Below are positions 52,701 through 64,000 of a DNA stretch of 64,000 nucleotides, piece after piece. Source of the stretch: Batrachochytrium dendrobatidis JAM81. Lineage: Eukaryota; Chytridiomycota; Chytridiomycetes; Rhizophydiales. Numbering within the stretch: position 1 is the stretch's first letter; the number at the start of each line of letters is the position of its first letter. The stretch covers positions 1,327,279-1,391,278 of the forward strand of contig NW_006281101.1 in the NCBI RefSeq assembly GCF_000203795.2, read 5' to 3'. Under the pieces are notes generated by a model. That model ran no database searches. It was not told the DNA's origin and saw only the letters and a program-made list of their open reading frames with translations. A program made the position numbers and the translations under genes.

Positions 52701-53816
52701 TTAATCCCACGAAGAAAGAACGTTGGCATGCGCTGGCTTAGACCACATGTCATAGGGTTCTCCACCAATCTCTGTAGAATCAGAGTGTAGTGGACCTGCC
52801 ATGAAAGACGGCATGACAATGACGGGCATTGGTCGGGAGTGAAGACTGTTTGCTTCAGGAGCAGCAGTTTCTTCATGCCGTGGAGCAGCATTCAGGACGC
52901 GTTTTATTGTAACCAAGTGGATCATTATAAGCAGTGTAATGGACTCGCACATGATTTCCATGCCGAGAGAAACAACAGGGATCTGAAATCCAAGTGCGAC
53001 AATCTGCTGCATTTCTATCCGTGTGTCCTGACCAAGGAATAATTCCAACGAAAACCCTGCTATGCCACCAAGGTTTACTATAAAAGTTGCTATTAACAAA
53101 AACATCAATGCCATATGGATCCGCCGCAATGGGTAGTATTCAGATTCTGACTTTCTTCGATAGGCTAGGCGAAGATTAATAACAATAGCTTGATAAAAAC
53201 TAATGATTGAGATTAGAGCACCTTGTGTTGCTGGACCAATAAAGTACCACTATAGCCATACATGCAGAAAATCAAAATGTTAGAGTGCAGTTTAAACCTC
53301 ATACTCTGGTAAGAATCAACAACCTACCCAGTTAATCCATGCTATATTAGGTCTAAGATAGTAGGCAGGCCAACACAGAAATATATGTATGAGAATCAGC
53401 AAGACTCGAGCCCACAACTTTGAATTTGGTGTCCAAATAGCAATGGCATTGGATCCAGTATCAAACATTGCACTAAAGACGAATCGAATCTCAAGCTGCA
53501 TCCAAAAAACTCCACCCATCATCAGAGTAACCATAAAAGGAATGAAAATATATGGTACCCCTCTACCATGTGGCGGAAACTCATAAAGATAGAAGAATTC
53601 AAGAAACTGTAGCATGCATGCACACATGTTTAGGATTATAAGAGGTAGCTTTAGGCCAATTCGTATTCGGTTGCCGATAATCATCTGAGTTGACAATATG
53701 ACCATCATGCTGAAGCACCCAAGACCAACAAACCCTGATATCAATGAGACTATTGCTGGACCTGGTTTGCCTAGACTTGACCATGGGATATATCTAGGAG
53801 GAGCCAGCGTGTCCAT
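52701..53816 (-). CDS. Orphan seven-transmembrane protein (GPCR-like topology)
   Basis: Two exons (53816-53328 and 53249-52701) encode 345 residues. Seven hydrophobic helices can be placed: residues 20-45, 56-78, 88-118, 134-156, 165-190, 210-235 and 243-275. The N-terminus is short and carries no signal peptide. The C-terminal tail of about 65 residues is polar. Loops contain positive charges on the side expected to be cytosolic (NRIRIG, RRKSESEYYPLRR). The helix count suggests a receptor, but no DRY, NPxxY or fungal pheromone, carbon-sensing or opsin motif is recognised, and there is no retinal-binding Lys in helix 7. The function is therefore unassigned. The donor GTAGGT and acceptor CTATAG join in phase 0. 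The gene is intact and stands alone between two repeat elements. Confidence 0.7.
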
Positions 53817-54595
53817 AGTGGTGGATTTGAGTGATCAGATATTGTAGTAGCAAAGCTTGGCTGATGTTTGTTGAAGAGCACCAGTGGTGTTTTACAGCAC
53901 AATATGAATACAACCAATATCACAACAGTCTATAGCAGGAGAATGAATTTGAGTGCTCAGAATAATAGGCCGGGAACACTAAAATAGAATATAAAAATAA
54001 GTTCATATTATATATATGTATTGTAGTATGACGATAGGATTAAAACCAGTGCAAGCATACCTTAAAATAATATTATCAGAATCAAGGCGGTTGATAACTA
54101 ATGTAATACAAAGAGCGAGTAATAGCCAGATTCAGCAGCAGGCTAACTTGACAAAATGAATGGTTTTGGCACAAGATGTGGCAGTGATGAAGTTTTGTGT
54201 AAACCGAAACATCGACAGTTACCGGACCCAACACTACACAGCAGGACTATTGAAAGTGTATTTGCAAGTCAATATTAAACCGTATCTATTCAACGGCTAC
54301 TCAATAATATTGGGTAACTTGCAGCATTCGTGTTCTCATGACTTGGCTCAAACCAAGCAAATTATAAACAGCAGTCATTGCTTTGAAATTCATATTGCTG
54401 TCAAATCATATTGATAATATCATCGGAACCACATTCGACAACGATGCCAATCCAATAGTGAAATCTTAATACCCGAACTGTAGGGAATGTACCCGGATGC
54501 ATGCTGAAGAAGCATGCATTGTCATTTATTTATACGAAATTTGTCCATTAAACTGGTATTGATGATGGCATTCACCCAATCTCTGTCCAAATACC
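53817..54595. other. Intergenic: nothing recognised
   Basis: AT-rich spacer upstream of the seven-helix protein gene. The plus-strand frame at 54160-54414 has no family support, no splice context and random composition. Confidence 0.5.
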
Positions 54596-54967
54596 TTTAC
54601 AGCTGCACTTGCATAAAACAAAAAACTTTTGAATTTATCTTGCAATGACCTCGTTTGCTTTGGAATAAACAATAGTCAAATATTTGCTGTGCCTTCCTAT
54701 TACGGATTGACTTCAATCGACATCTTCCGTTCCTTTGTATCTGGAATCGTACGCCACACAATCGTTCTTTAAATTGTCAGCAAGTCTTGAAAATGGACAA
54801 TATGGAGTCTACCTTGCTGTTGAGTGGTTGATGGACCATCTTGAATCGGTGGACTTTGTCAAGGAGTTTAGATGACACTTGTCCGATGCATTATCATTTC
54901 ATGAGACGGACTGCATTGTAGATACCCTTATTTAGTGTCCCATTTTAGATAAATATGGCAATCTTAC
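54596..54967. repeat. Terminal-inverted-repeat element, copy F
   Basis: The left end TTTACAGCTGCACTTGCATA and the right end, read on the other strand, GCCATATTTATCTAAAATGG fit the family pattern with more mismatches than copy B. The interior has GCTTTGGAATAAACAATAGT, the same block as in copies A and B. It is the most degraded full-length copy. From here to 55237 nothing else is recognised. Confidence 0.55.
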
Positions 54968-55237
54968 CTTGATACGGCAGTAGCATAATCAAGTTTGGAA
55001 AGCAATGGTTCATGTAATAAGCGACAAGATGCATCGGTAAAAACGCTGACAGTCGGCTATTTGAATAGCCGCAAATTTTGAAGCTGCATATTATATCCGT
55101 CAAGTTACCAGTCGAAGTGATCTGCTCATGCAAATCAAACTAGCAAGCCATTTTCAATGTCTAGCATAGTCAAAGACTGAGGCGTATAAAAAATAAAGCA
55201 CTGCAGACAATTCATTTAAAAATATACACATCTATAA

Positions 55238-58200
55238 TTATGGAGCGTTTTGGATTGACCATAAAAGAGCACGCACGCAAACTGTACGCAAAATATCATC
55301 AAAGTTTATATCGCTGGATTCTTCTAAATTGAGATCCAAGTGTGCAGCAATCCACCAATGTAGCTTCACAGCCAATGTCCAATTGTGTCTACGCGCCGCA
55401 TACATACATGCTATTCCAAACCATGCCGTACACTCCTGTTGCAAGTTCACCATCATGTATCGAGTAGCGCAATCATGCATCTCGACTACAAGATCAAACT
55501 TTTCAATCATATCGTCCGTTGTTGAATGGTGTGCTACATTGCCAGACATATCGTATCGATTGCCTCCAGATTGTTGCATTTGCGAAAACTCGGCTTCATC
55601 TAAGCCTGCAGTTGAATTGAGCTGGAAATACTCGAGAATGTGCATCCATACTTGACGAGACGTGTCTTGAATCTTGACTCGCCGATCAATATGCTCGGAA
55701 AATGGTCCATTCATCATAACACAAAAAGCTGGGGAAACATTCTCCAGTATGTCTCCGTCAAACTGTATATCTTGGCCTATTTCATTTTCAAACACCATCG
55801 TCACTGCACGATCTGTATCTGCCGTTCCATTGTATATCCATGTATGATCACTTGAAAGAACTTCAATAAGCAACTCGGGTCGAGGGAGCATCATGGTAGG
55901 ATCAGATACTTGTATCGAACGACGCACATATCGCCATCCAAGAAAATCAAGAGCCTTGCGCATACGTACATGCATTGATTCCAGTAGAGCCTTGTCTTCA
56001 ATTAAAGTTTTGTTTGCTTCAAGCTGGATACTTTTAAAATTGTCATCATCATAATTTTCATGAATAGTTGATTCTGAAAAATCTGCTACTTCATCAGCAC
56101 TGGCATCAGAGAGCAAAGGACTGGGAAACACTGTCAGAAACATGTCCCACAAAAACGTTGTAGCTTCTTTGGCTGAAAAATGATCATCTTCTGTTGATAG
56201 TGATGTGGATTGATGAAGACGAAGTAATCGGTCAGCACCAAGATAGCATACTGCAACGCGTGCCCGATGCCTTAATATCGATCCAGCAAAATTCGCCATG
56301 CCCACCTGCTCTGCGTATCGCCAGATACGTATACAAAAGCCCAAGGCTTCATCCAGCTCGGCTTGCGTTTGCATTTTCACTAGACTGATTTGTGCTTGAG
56401 TACTGATTGATGGCTCTACAATTTCAATGTCAGATAAAAATGATCCAAGCATGCTGTCCAAAAGTCGCTTGGCATGATAGGATTTATGGTCATCACCTAA
56501 TCCATTCATGAGTGTTTCCAAAATGATCGAGTATCCTGATGAAGCTACCATTTCCTGAACAAGTCCGGGGCCAAGCAGTAGACGACGAGTAATACGCTGA
56601 AGTACATCTTGAACTTTCGAGTTCATTGCATCCATAATGTCTTGTGCAATGCGACGAATCAAGTGAGGTTGTTTTATAATTTGACTCAGTGTAGCACTCG
56701 AGCGAAGTAAGGCATCCAAAAAATATGCAGCGGAGCAAAGTGTATTTGATCCTAATGGGGTGGGGTTTATGAATGATGCTGGATCCAAATTGTCATCAAC
56801 ATTAAGATCCAAAAGCTCCAATTGATATTTTTCCGACGTGTATTCAATCAAATCTAGCAAGCTTTCAACCATTGATATCTTGGGTTCAGAACACACACAG
56901 TCGATTCCAGTTGCAGAAAGCACGCTTGAGGATATCCACGCCAACAGGTCGGGTTTGCAAAGCACTGCCATGACCGACTTGTCATGACCAAAATTTTCAT
57001 TTAAAAAGTCGATCGAGTAAGTTCCAAATTGCTCCAAGATAGATCGAGGTGTCGCCGTGTTAGGTAAAGTAAACTTTGAGCATATCAACCAAATAGAACC
57101 CATGGCTAGGCAAGCCATGAATGCTACAATACCATCAGGAGATGGAGGAGCAAGAACAGAAAACTGCCCAGATGTATTTGTTGAAAAATCGTCGTTTGTC
57201 TCTATAGATCCAAACAATCCAGCCTTCATCTTAAATCTGAAATTAGAATCTTGTGCCAATCGACCAATTAGGGATAGTACACCTGTAAATACACGAATCT
57301 GTTCAGAGGAGGGATTGGTGAGAGCAACTTTGATGAATGGCATAAAAATTAGTTTTGGCAAGAGACCGGCATCCATTAAAAAAATACGCGATGGCTTGCT
57401 TTCCAAAAGTCTTGTTAAAAATATCAACATTATATTGGTCAGTTGAAAAGTATTGTCTTTATGGTGATTTTCCGATACATCTTGTACACCCATGATGCTG
57501 TTTTTGATCGTGTCACCGATGAAATATACAAACTGGCGCATCAGAGTGATTTCAACATGCCGAAATGTATTCGAGTACAAATCAGTTCCAGCCATACCAC
57601 TTGATAGTCGAATGAGTTTTTGGCATAAAATCTGCTGCTTGGCATGCTTATGGCAGTCAATATACGAGTGATCCCGAACAACAAAAATAATACGAATAAC
57701 GGCTTCTGCAAACTCGTCTGGTAAGATCTGAACAGCATTTCTATTTGCTTTAGATTCTTCCTGAAAAGCCAAAGTGCTTGAAAACAGCAGATGCATTGTA
57801 TCTGCTAAACCCTGAATGGTAGAAGGGCGATAGTAGAATATTTGTTGTTGGAACGATTCCTGTTGATCATATCCAGGTGCAACAATTCCAATCAATGTCA
57901 AGATACGTGCAATTGCTTTAAATGCACATACATTTAGCGGTTCAACCAATATTGGCTCTGCATCTGGGTTGGCAGCCTCATGATTTACATCATCAAAATC
58001 CCATTTAAAAGATGATCCGCATAGTATTAATAATTGACATAAAACACGAGCAAGGTCCAATAGCCCCTTGGAGGTTTCAAACAGTCCTGGATGGGGTTTC
58101 CATATTGATGCTTCCATGCGTAAATGCACAGATCCAAGGAGGTTTGAAATCATGGTAATGGTTTTCTTGTGCTGTAGCATTTGTCGCAAAGGTCTTTGTC

Positions 58201-59361
58201 TTTCAGCAAGCACCGAATAAACTTCAAGGGATGTTTTGTACACATGAGTTAGAGCACATGTCAGAGTAGTAGATCTGGCAGTACATTTAACGACTAAATC
58301 CAAGCATGCCTGTGAAACCCTTGTGCCTTCAAACTCTAGGTCAAGTCGGGCGATTTGGTATATTAGCTTAAGAGTTGGATCAAGGATTAAGAGATCGTTG
58401 GACGAAAGCGAAGTTGGATCTACTTTAAGTTTGGATATGGCCCACGAGATAAGCCCAGTACGTGTAGATGCATCGATTAATTGTGCCTGTATCCAAACAG
58501 TCAGTAGCTGCAGCAATATGATAGTAGTACGTTTTGAAAGTGGCACTGCTAGTGCCAATGCATTTTTGTCTAGCAATTCATACAGCCATTTTCCAATAGA
58601 TAAACCAGGAAAAGTTGAATTTGAGATTGGCAGGGATGATTTGGATGCTTTTGATTTAGAGCATTTGGAAGATATATGCAGTTTCTTTGTAGCATCTGAA
58701 CAAGTTAGACACTGACGGGCATCGGATGACAGCAATGTACCAGACTTATCGTATACCACCACTACAATCAGATCCAGTAAATCTGGTAAAATATCAAACC
58801 GTGACAAGACTGCAAGATGGTGACCAATCTGTACGACCGTTTCTAATGTGCGTTGCAACTCCCTCTCTACTATAGATTTGCTTTTTTCAAGCGAGTTGGA
58901 TTTGGGCTGAAGCAATAAAGTTGTGGGTGAAGTAAGTCGACGCAACAGAATTCGACAAGCTTTCACACTTGCAGCCAAAAGTCGCTCTATTGGCAGCAAG
59001 ATTTGAGAAGCAGCAGAGCTATGGGCTGGTTTGGAGGAGTTTGAGATATACTTTTCAAAAAGTAATCTTCTGATGGACTGAGATGTGGAACAGAGAGCAG
59101 CAGCAGAATATCTGCTCAAACAAACTGCCAACTGGCTATTATCCAGTAGTCCCAATTGGTCCAATTCAAGCTTGATAGTGTCCTTGGCTGTCGATGCAGT
59201 TATCAGCCATATTCAATCAAGTTAAAATCGAGCACTTATACAGTAGGGTAGTGATAACAGCAATGCATTCACTCACAATCACTGTGCTTTCTCTTTAAAC
59301 AGTTGCTTCCAACCGATCCTTCTTCCTTGATGGCCTGGTATGATGTAACTGCCGTATCCAT
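55238..59361 (-). CDS. Large helical-repeat protein with C-terminal BTB domain (ARMC5-like plan)
   Basis: Two exons (59361-59277 and 59187-55238) encode 1344 residues. The long frame has no ATG near its 5' end. A small upstream exon beginning MDTAVTSYQAIKEEG, with donor GTGAGT, joins it in phase and supplies the start. Residues about 30-1100 are Leu-rich helices of the armadillo/HEAT kind, without a clear repeat consensus. A BTB/POZ domain lies near 1150-1220 (TMVFENEIGQDIQFDGDILE, MNGPFSEHIDRRVKI), followed by a BACK-like helical end. Family knowledge: ARM-plus-BTB proteins such as ARMC5 are CUL3 substrate adaptors. By analogy this is a candidate ubiquitin-ligase adaptor (inference); no specific orthologue is claimed. 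Confidence 0.7.
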
Positions 59362-59547
59362 CTAATGTGTTTTGACACCCAATGAAAAGCAGTGGAAATG
59401 CCATTCATGTTTTGAATTCATTCTCAACATCCACTCCATCTGTAACTCAAAACTGGCCAAGATGTAAGATTTTTAATGTACAGGCCGGTATGGCTTTAAA
59501 TATCAATCAGTTTATTTAGACTTGCTCCAAAAAGATACTGGCCAGAA

Positions 59548-61302
59548 TCAGCTAAGAAATGGATTACATCCACATAATATCCATCTTAGCAGAAACGACA
59601 GTGCACTTCCAAAAACCAATCCAGTGGCAGTGGTAATCACCATCAGCTCGTTTACCAATCGAATCACACGTTCATATTCTCTTGGTGAAGCAGTGTGAGA
59701 TATAGTCGAGATTGCTTCGGGAGCAGCAATAAATACCAGCGTAGTTAACCATCCGCCTGATACTCCAAGAGTGGCCAGAATTAAGAAATACGAAATGTCG
59801 GTAAACACCAAAGGGAGTGTTCTGGGAAGAGGTATTCCGGTCCGATCAGTAATCACCACATTGCAAATCATGAGCAATGGAAAAAGTGCAATTCGCATTA
59901 GGGATGCTTTCAGTAGTAATTTGGGATGGAATCGAGATAGTGATGGAATCATGGGAAGGCTCTTTCCAATCAAATCAGCAACCGCAAAGATAAGGAAATG
60001 CAGAGGAACAAACAGCTCTTTAAAGCGTGTATCAGAGTAATGAAGGGGAAGCAACTGCGTTCTGTAAGGAGTCCGTGTCGACTGGACAAGCGATGTGATC
60101 CCTGGAAAGAGTCCTAGTGTCACGAAAAATGTCAAAAACAACGACAAAGCCAGTGGATAAACACTACCCCATATGCGGCGTACACCTTCCGTAACAGAAA
60201 TTGGATGATCTTGAATAGATGAGTTGGGAGAGTGTGCAACCATTTGATTTTCGCCATCAGCATTATTTTCCTGAGGCTCTGCCAGAATTTCTTGATAAGA
60301 ATGCTCTGCATTTACGGTATGAGATGATCGTTGTAGCAGTATGTATCCAATACATGAAACAGTACTAATAAAAACTCCAACTGAAAAATATACTTGTGTG
60401 ATGGTCATAAGGCGAGACTTCGCGTCATTCATGGCAGTGATGCTATCGGTAGTTGGTGGAGATGACAGCATGAGAATAAGCTGCGACAAGGCAGGAACAA
60501 CTCCAGACATACCTAAACAGAATGAATGAAAAGGATTAGTTTAAATAAGTTCATGAACCATTGAATAGTCTATTTTCAGCACACCTTGTCCAGATACAGT
60601 CGTTGTAACAATGTCGGCAGAATACAGCGCAGCAAATCCCATTATTCCAGCCAACAATGCCGAGGCAAAACTAGTTAGAATAACAAGTGCCAACGTCAAT
60701 AGGAAATAAACAACCGCATCCAGCGTGTCCATGTGTACCATCCATAAAGCGATCGTAAACACCACTGCTATGATGACAAATCCTGCCATGAGTCGATACA
60801 CTGGATTAAGCCTGTCTTGGTACTTGAGTAACATACTTGATTTGAAAAACAAGCAAGTAGATTTAATATCTCTCTATCAAGCCAGACCAGGGTTGACAAG
60901 CATAGATCAATCTTACAGAAGTGTGATGAGATTTGCCAGCATATAGGCAATGCTAATCCAATTCTGAAAATTGCTTGCAAAAATACTGCCAGCGAGTCGG
61001 GCTTGAAAGAATGGAGCAGCAGTGATCCAAGTATTCCATGGACTATAATACAACACCGATATGTATCAAGATACAGTAATAAAAGTTTAAGTTATTCAAG
61101 GATGCAAGATAACAATGACAGGGACGGCTGTACTGCAAGACCTTAGCATAGCAATCCCGAACAGGAAAAAGAGTGGCCATAGAATAGACTTTGGAGCAAC
61201 CCTAGAAAGTCTATTTAAGGGTGTATCGACTGTGGATGATGAGGTATGAATAGGATTTGCATCCACCACTATAGCATTGCTTTCTGGCTGAGAATCCGAC
61301 AT
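59548..61302 (-). CDS. Equilibrative nucleoside transporter (SLC29/ENT family)
   Basis: Four exons (61302-61142, 61042-60917, 60835-60585, 60512-59548) encode 500 residues with about eleven helices. The first helix has LFFLFGIAMLSPWNTWITAA, the ENT signature built across intron 1. Helix 4-5 has SGQGMSGVVPALSQL across intron 3, the family's 'GQG.aG..pa' block. A polar cytosolic loop (residues about 230-285) separates helices 6 and 7. The later FFVTLGLFPGI and FNVGDLIGR-like segment (IFAVADLIGKSLP) also fit. Family knowledge: these carriers move nucleosides or nucleobases down a gradient across plasma or vacuolar membranes. The donor of intron 1 is GTCTTG, an unusual but GT-type site. The direction and substrate cannot be read from the sequence. 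Confidence 0.88.
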
Positions 61303-61791
61303 TTATCAACCAATTCAAGTGCAAACTCAACCAAGTGGTATTTATCCAGTTTCTTGGAAATCATCTACTAACAAGCTGCTTCTCGCTATTCCATCTAATG
61401 TTTATTGATATCATTCAACTGTAGCAAAACTCGCAGTGATTCTATCGATTGAGATGACCACTTGAGCCTCCTAGTCCATATCCTCCCGCATTGACAGACA
61501 ACTTCATTTCTAACCCTATCAACCCAAATCACCCATTAAAATAAATTAGCATCGGTTTTATCCACCAGTTGTGTCATGAGCCAAGTTGGCTTAGATTTTA
61601 CTTGCCATCTAGCACCACAGATGTGATCTTGATTGGATGCTTGGATGAATTGCTAGTCATGAGAGATGACATGGAGTTTTGCAGATTGTGCGTATTACTG
61701 GTGGCCAGCTTTGCTATTGGGTCTTCACGAGCCATACACTGCTCAAAATAATATGCCTATATATTTATAACAAATGTACGAGTTTTGCAAA
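61303..61791. other. Intergenic: nothing firm
   Basis: Spacer between the transporter start and the end of the LRRC9-like gene. A last small exon of the LRRC9-like gene could lie here, because its final exon contains a good donor (GTGAGT) just after the cap motif. Confidence 0.4.
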
Positions 61792-64000
61792 TCAGTACAA
61801 ATATTCATAATCAAGATGTAAGAGTACAATTATAGATTTGGTATCTGGGCTATCTACTTGAACACTCACATGCGCGCGCTGTCGTTCCTCATCGGCAACA
61901 TCCTTTCCATCAATTCCTAGAATTTGAGGAAATCGAATCACAAGTGCAATGCGATATAGCTGCTTACGAGAAACTGCATTGGATGCAAGAGATATTTCCA
62001 GTAGACTGGGAAGTTTCATTTTCTATGTTTTAAAAAGCAATGCTTAGTAATATAATTGATATAACCAGTAATGCCAATTATGCCACAGATGAACTTGGTC
62101 ATCGATATACCATTCAAAAATTAAACTACCTCAATCTCTGACATTTCGTGAATTCTATTATTGGATAGAAACAGCATTTGCAGATTTGGTAAACAATCGA
62201 AATGCATAAGCGATCTAAGTCGATTTTCCCTACATCATCATTGTAATTGTGAGTAACCTATATCTTGGTCCAGCAAGGAGTTAAAGCACAATTGTGTAAA
62301 TCCACTTACTTGATATGCAATTCTTTGAGGTTTATCAAGGATAGAAATGAAAGGGGATCTGCCGTTTTGATTTGGTTCTTGTCAAGTACCAATTCAGTTA
62401 AACTTGTCATGTGCTCTAGCCCATCAATCTTGTCAAGATAACACACCAGTCAAATGAGTGCACCATAATTTAAAAGCAATTCAAATTATCAGTACAAAAT
62501 TTAAGCTAACCTTGCCAATCTTGTTTCCTTGTAAATAAAGAGTCCTTAGTTGAGGCATTCGATGCAATCCCAGATCTGCAATCCTTGTGATTTGGTTGTG
62601 TCCTAAATACAGTTCTTCAAGCTGTGACAGCAAAGGGTTTGATTTCCCATAATCACTTGTCGAATCCCTTCGCAACGTCAATCCGTTTCCAAAATTACAT
62701 CCTGCCGCACTACTATTTAGTTCTCCTAAAGAATTGCCAGAAAGGCTACTTATACTGCCCAGATTGCTACTAGCTGGCACAGGAGAAGCAGTATCACTTG
62801 ACAGCAGTCGCTCAATCCGGTTATTATTCAAACTCAAGCATCGTAGTCCAACCAACGTAGTAAAGCAATCAATGTTGGTAAGCATGTTGTTGTCAAAATT
62901 AAGGCGACGGAGGTTACGAAAATCGCCATTCGCAAGGCAATCAATTTCACGAATCTTGCAATTACGGAGATCCAATTCGGATATATTTTTAAAAGTAAAA
63001 TGACCGATTTTTTCGCCAAGAAGCTCGATTGTGAGTTTTCCCATGTATATTTCTTTGGCATGTGTTTGTTCTTTTGCTGTGATGCCCGCCCCATCTAGAA
63101 TCTAAATCATTGTATATATTACTTGTATAAGTATAATTGAAATATAATCTTATCAAGCATGCATTGCTATTCAAACAAGCCAATATATAAATAATGCATA
63201 CTTTGAGGCGGATTAAATGGAAAATCGTAAATAAACGATAGTTTAAAATATTGCATACAGCGTTTCCAGTCAAATCAAGAATAATCAATCTAGGAAGTTC
63301 TTTTAAAGGGAAAATACCAAACATGTCCGAAATTTGATTGTTTCCAATATAAAACTCCATTAATGAAACCATTTTGGAAAAGGGTTTTAAGCTTTTGACA
63401 CGGTTGTTTTCCAGCGAAAACAGCATCAATGACTTGAAATTTGCAGCCGTGTTTACACTAGCAATCAAATTGTTGCTTGCGTCAAACTTGGTCAAATACT
63501 CAAGCTTTGACAATGCATCGACACTGTGAATCTCGTTGTTTTCAAGAGAAATGTCCTCCAAACGGCGGTATTTGGATAGTTTGGACACATCTTTAAGGTT
63601 GTTATTTCTAAACGAGGCCCAGCGCAATGAAGGCATTTCGTCTGGAAGCATATCCAAATTAAACAAGTTGCACGAGTCAAGCTGCAGAGTCGTAATGATG
63701 TCTGTTTGGATATCTGTATGCGAATTTCTTGACAAAGCTAAAAGATATTTGCAATCAATCGAGGTTGATCCATATCCAGTTTGTGTTCGCATGCTAAGTG
63801 GACGAAACAAGTGTTGCTGTGAAGAGGCTCTAGATTCAAACAATGTATTCCAATCGACGTTGTGACGTTCAGCTTTTTCAACCGGTATGGCGTCCAGCAC
63901 TTGTAATGTAGAAGAAAGAGTCAAACAATATTTTCTGTATCCTTTGTGTTTGCATACTGGATTAAATCGAAGGTCTAGCACAGCAAGATTACAGAGTGTG
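61792..64000 (-). CDS. LRRC9: LRRC9-like leucine-rich-repeat protein (N-terminal part outside window)
   Basis: Visible exons are 64000(edge)-63202, 63101-62511, 62428-62310, 62229-62130 and 62022-61792, about 613 residues, in frame throughout. The frame is open to the window edge, so the 5' part is missing. It contains two blocks of SDS22-type repeats (for example LEDISLENNEIHSVDALSKL, LEELYLGHNQITRIADLGLH, LQMLFLSNNRIHEM). Caps recur of the form NPVCKHKGYRKY ... VLDAIPV, NYRLFTIFHLIRLKILDGAG and RKQLYRIALVIRFPQILGID. Repeated LRR blocks each closed by a 'YR ... LDG' cap are the plan of LRRC9. A low-complexity Ser/Asn insertion of about 50 residues interrupts the second block. Family knowledge: LRRC9 is found mainly in ciliated lineages. 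The end could be alternatively spliced at 61872. Confidence 0.78.

Noticed and set aside
54160..54414. 84-residue plus-strand frame before repeat copy F
   Set aside because: Random composition, no splice partners and no family similarity.

Overview
The window reads as nuclear DNA of a zoosporic (chytrid-type) fungus. It is AT-rich and gene-dense. Nearly every gene is split by short introns of about 60-170 bp with GTAAGT-like donors. Fungal content (three chitin deacetylases, a CSC1-type channel, an NFX1/FAP1 protein) sits beside proteins usually linked to motile cilia (LRRC9-like and CCDC148-like) and a Crinkler/RHS-type NTPase, a class known to be abundant in Batrachochytrium. A Rhizophydiales/Batrachochytrium-like source is plausible but not proven from this sequence alone. 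All exon models were assembled by hand from frame continuity, splice sites and family alignment; for all complete models the exon lengths sum to whole codons.

Layout. 1-23.4 kb: VPS55, a Crinkler/RHS NTPase, EIF1AD, a 945-residue ankyrin-DysF-FYVE-RING protein, mitochondrial helicase SUV3, an unknown 219-residue protein, TFIIH subunit SSL1 divergent from cohesion factor DCC1, and a CSC1/OSCA channel. 23.7-40.2 kb: a near-perfect inverted repeat of about 5.28 kb per arm. Each arm carries an intact mitochondrial-type acetyl-CoA acetyltransferase and an intact tetraspanin. The 5.9-kb loop holds a 12-transmembrane, animal-type adenylyl cyclase. 40.2-45.6 kb: three tandem GPI-type chitin deacetylases. 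45.9-64 kb: NFX1, a CCDC148-like coiled-coil protein, an orphan seven-helix protein, a 1344-residue repeat/BTB protein, an equilibrative nucleoside transporter, and the 3' part of an LRRC9-like gene that leaves the window on the right.

A family of short non-coding elements with imperfect terminal inverted repeats built on TATTCACGTAAAAT recurs at six or more places. It lies next to gene ends and at both ends of the inverted-repeat arms. The change in arm identity inside one such element suggests the family mediated the duplication.

Functional threads are endosome and membrane traffic (VPS55, FYVE-RING protein), organelle and nuclear RNA/DNA maintenance (SUV3, EIF1AD, SSL1, DCC1, NFX1), cAMP signalling (cyclase), cell-wall remodelling (deacetylases) and flagellum-associated proteins. 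No operon logic applies; the closest regulatory links are short divergent promoters.
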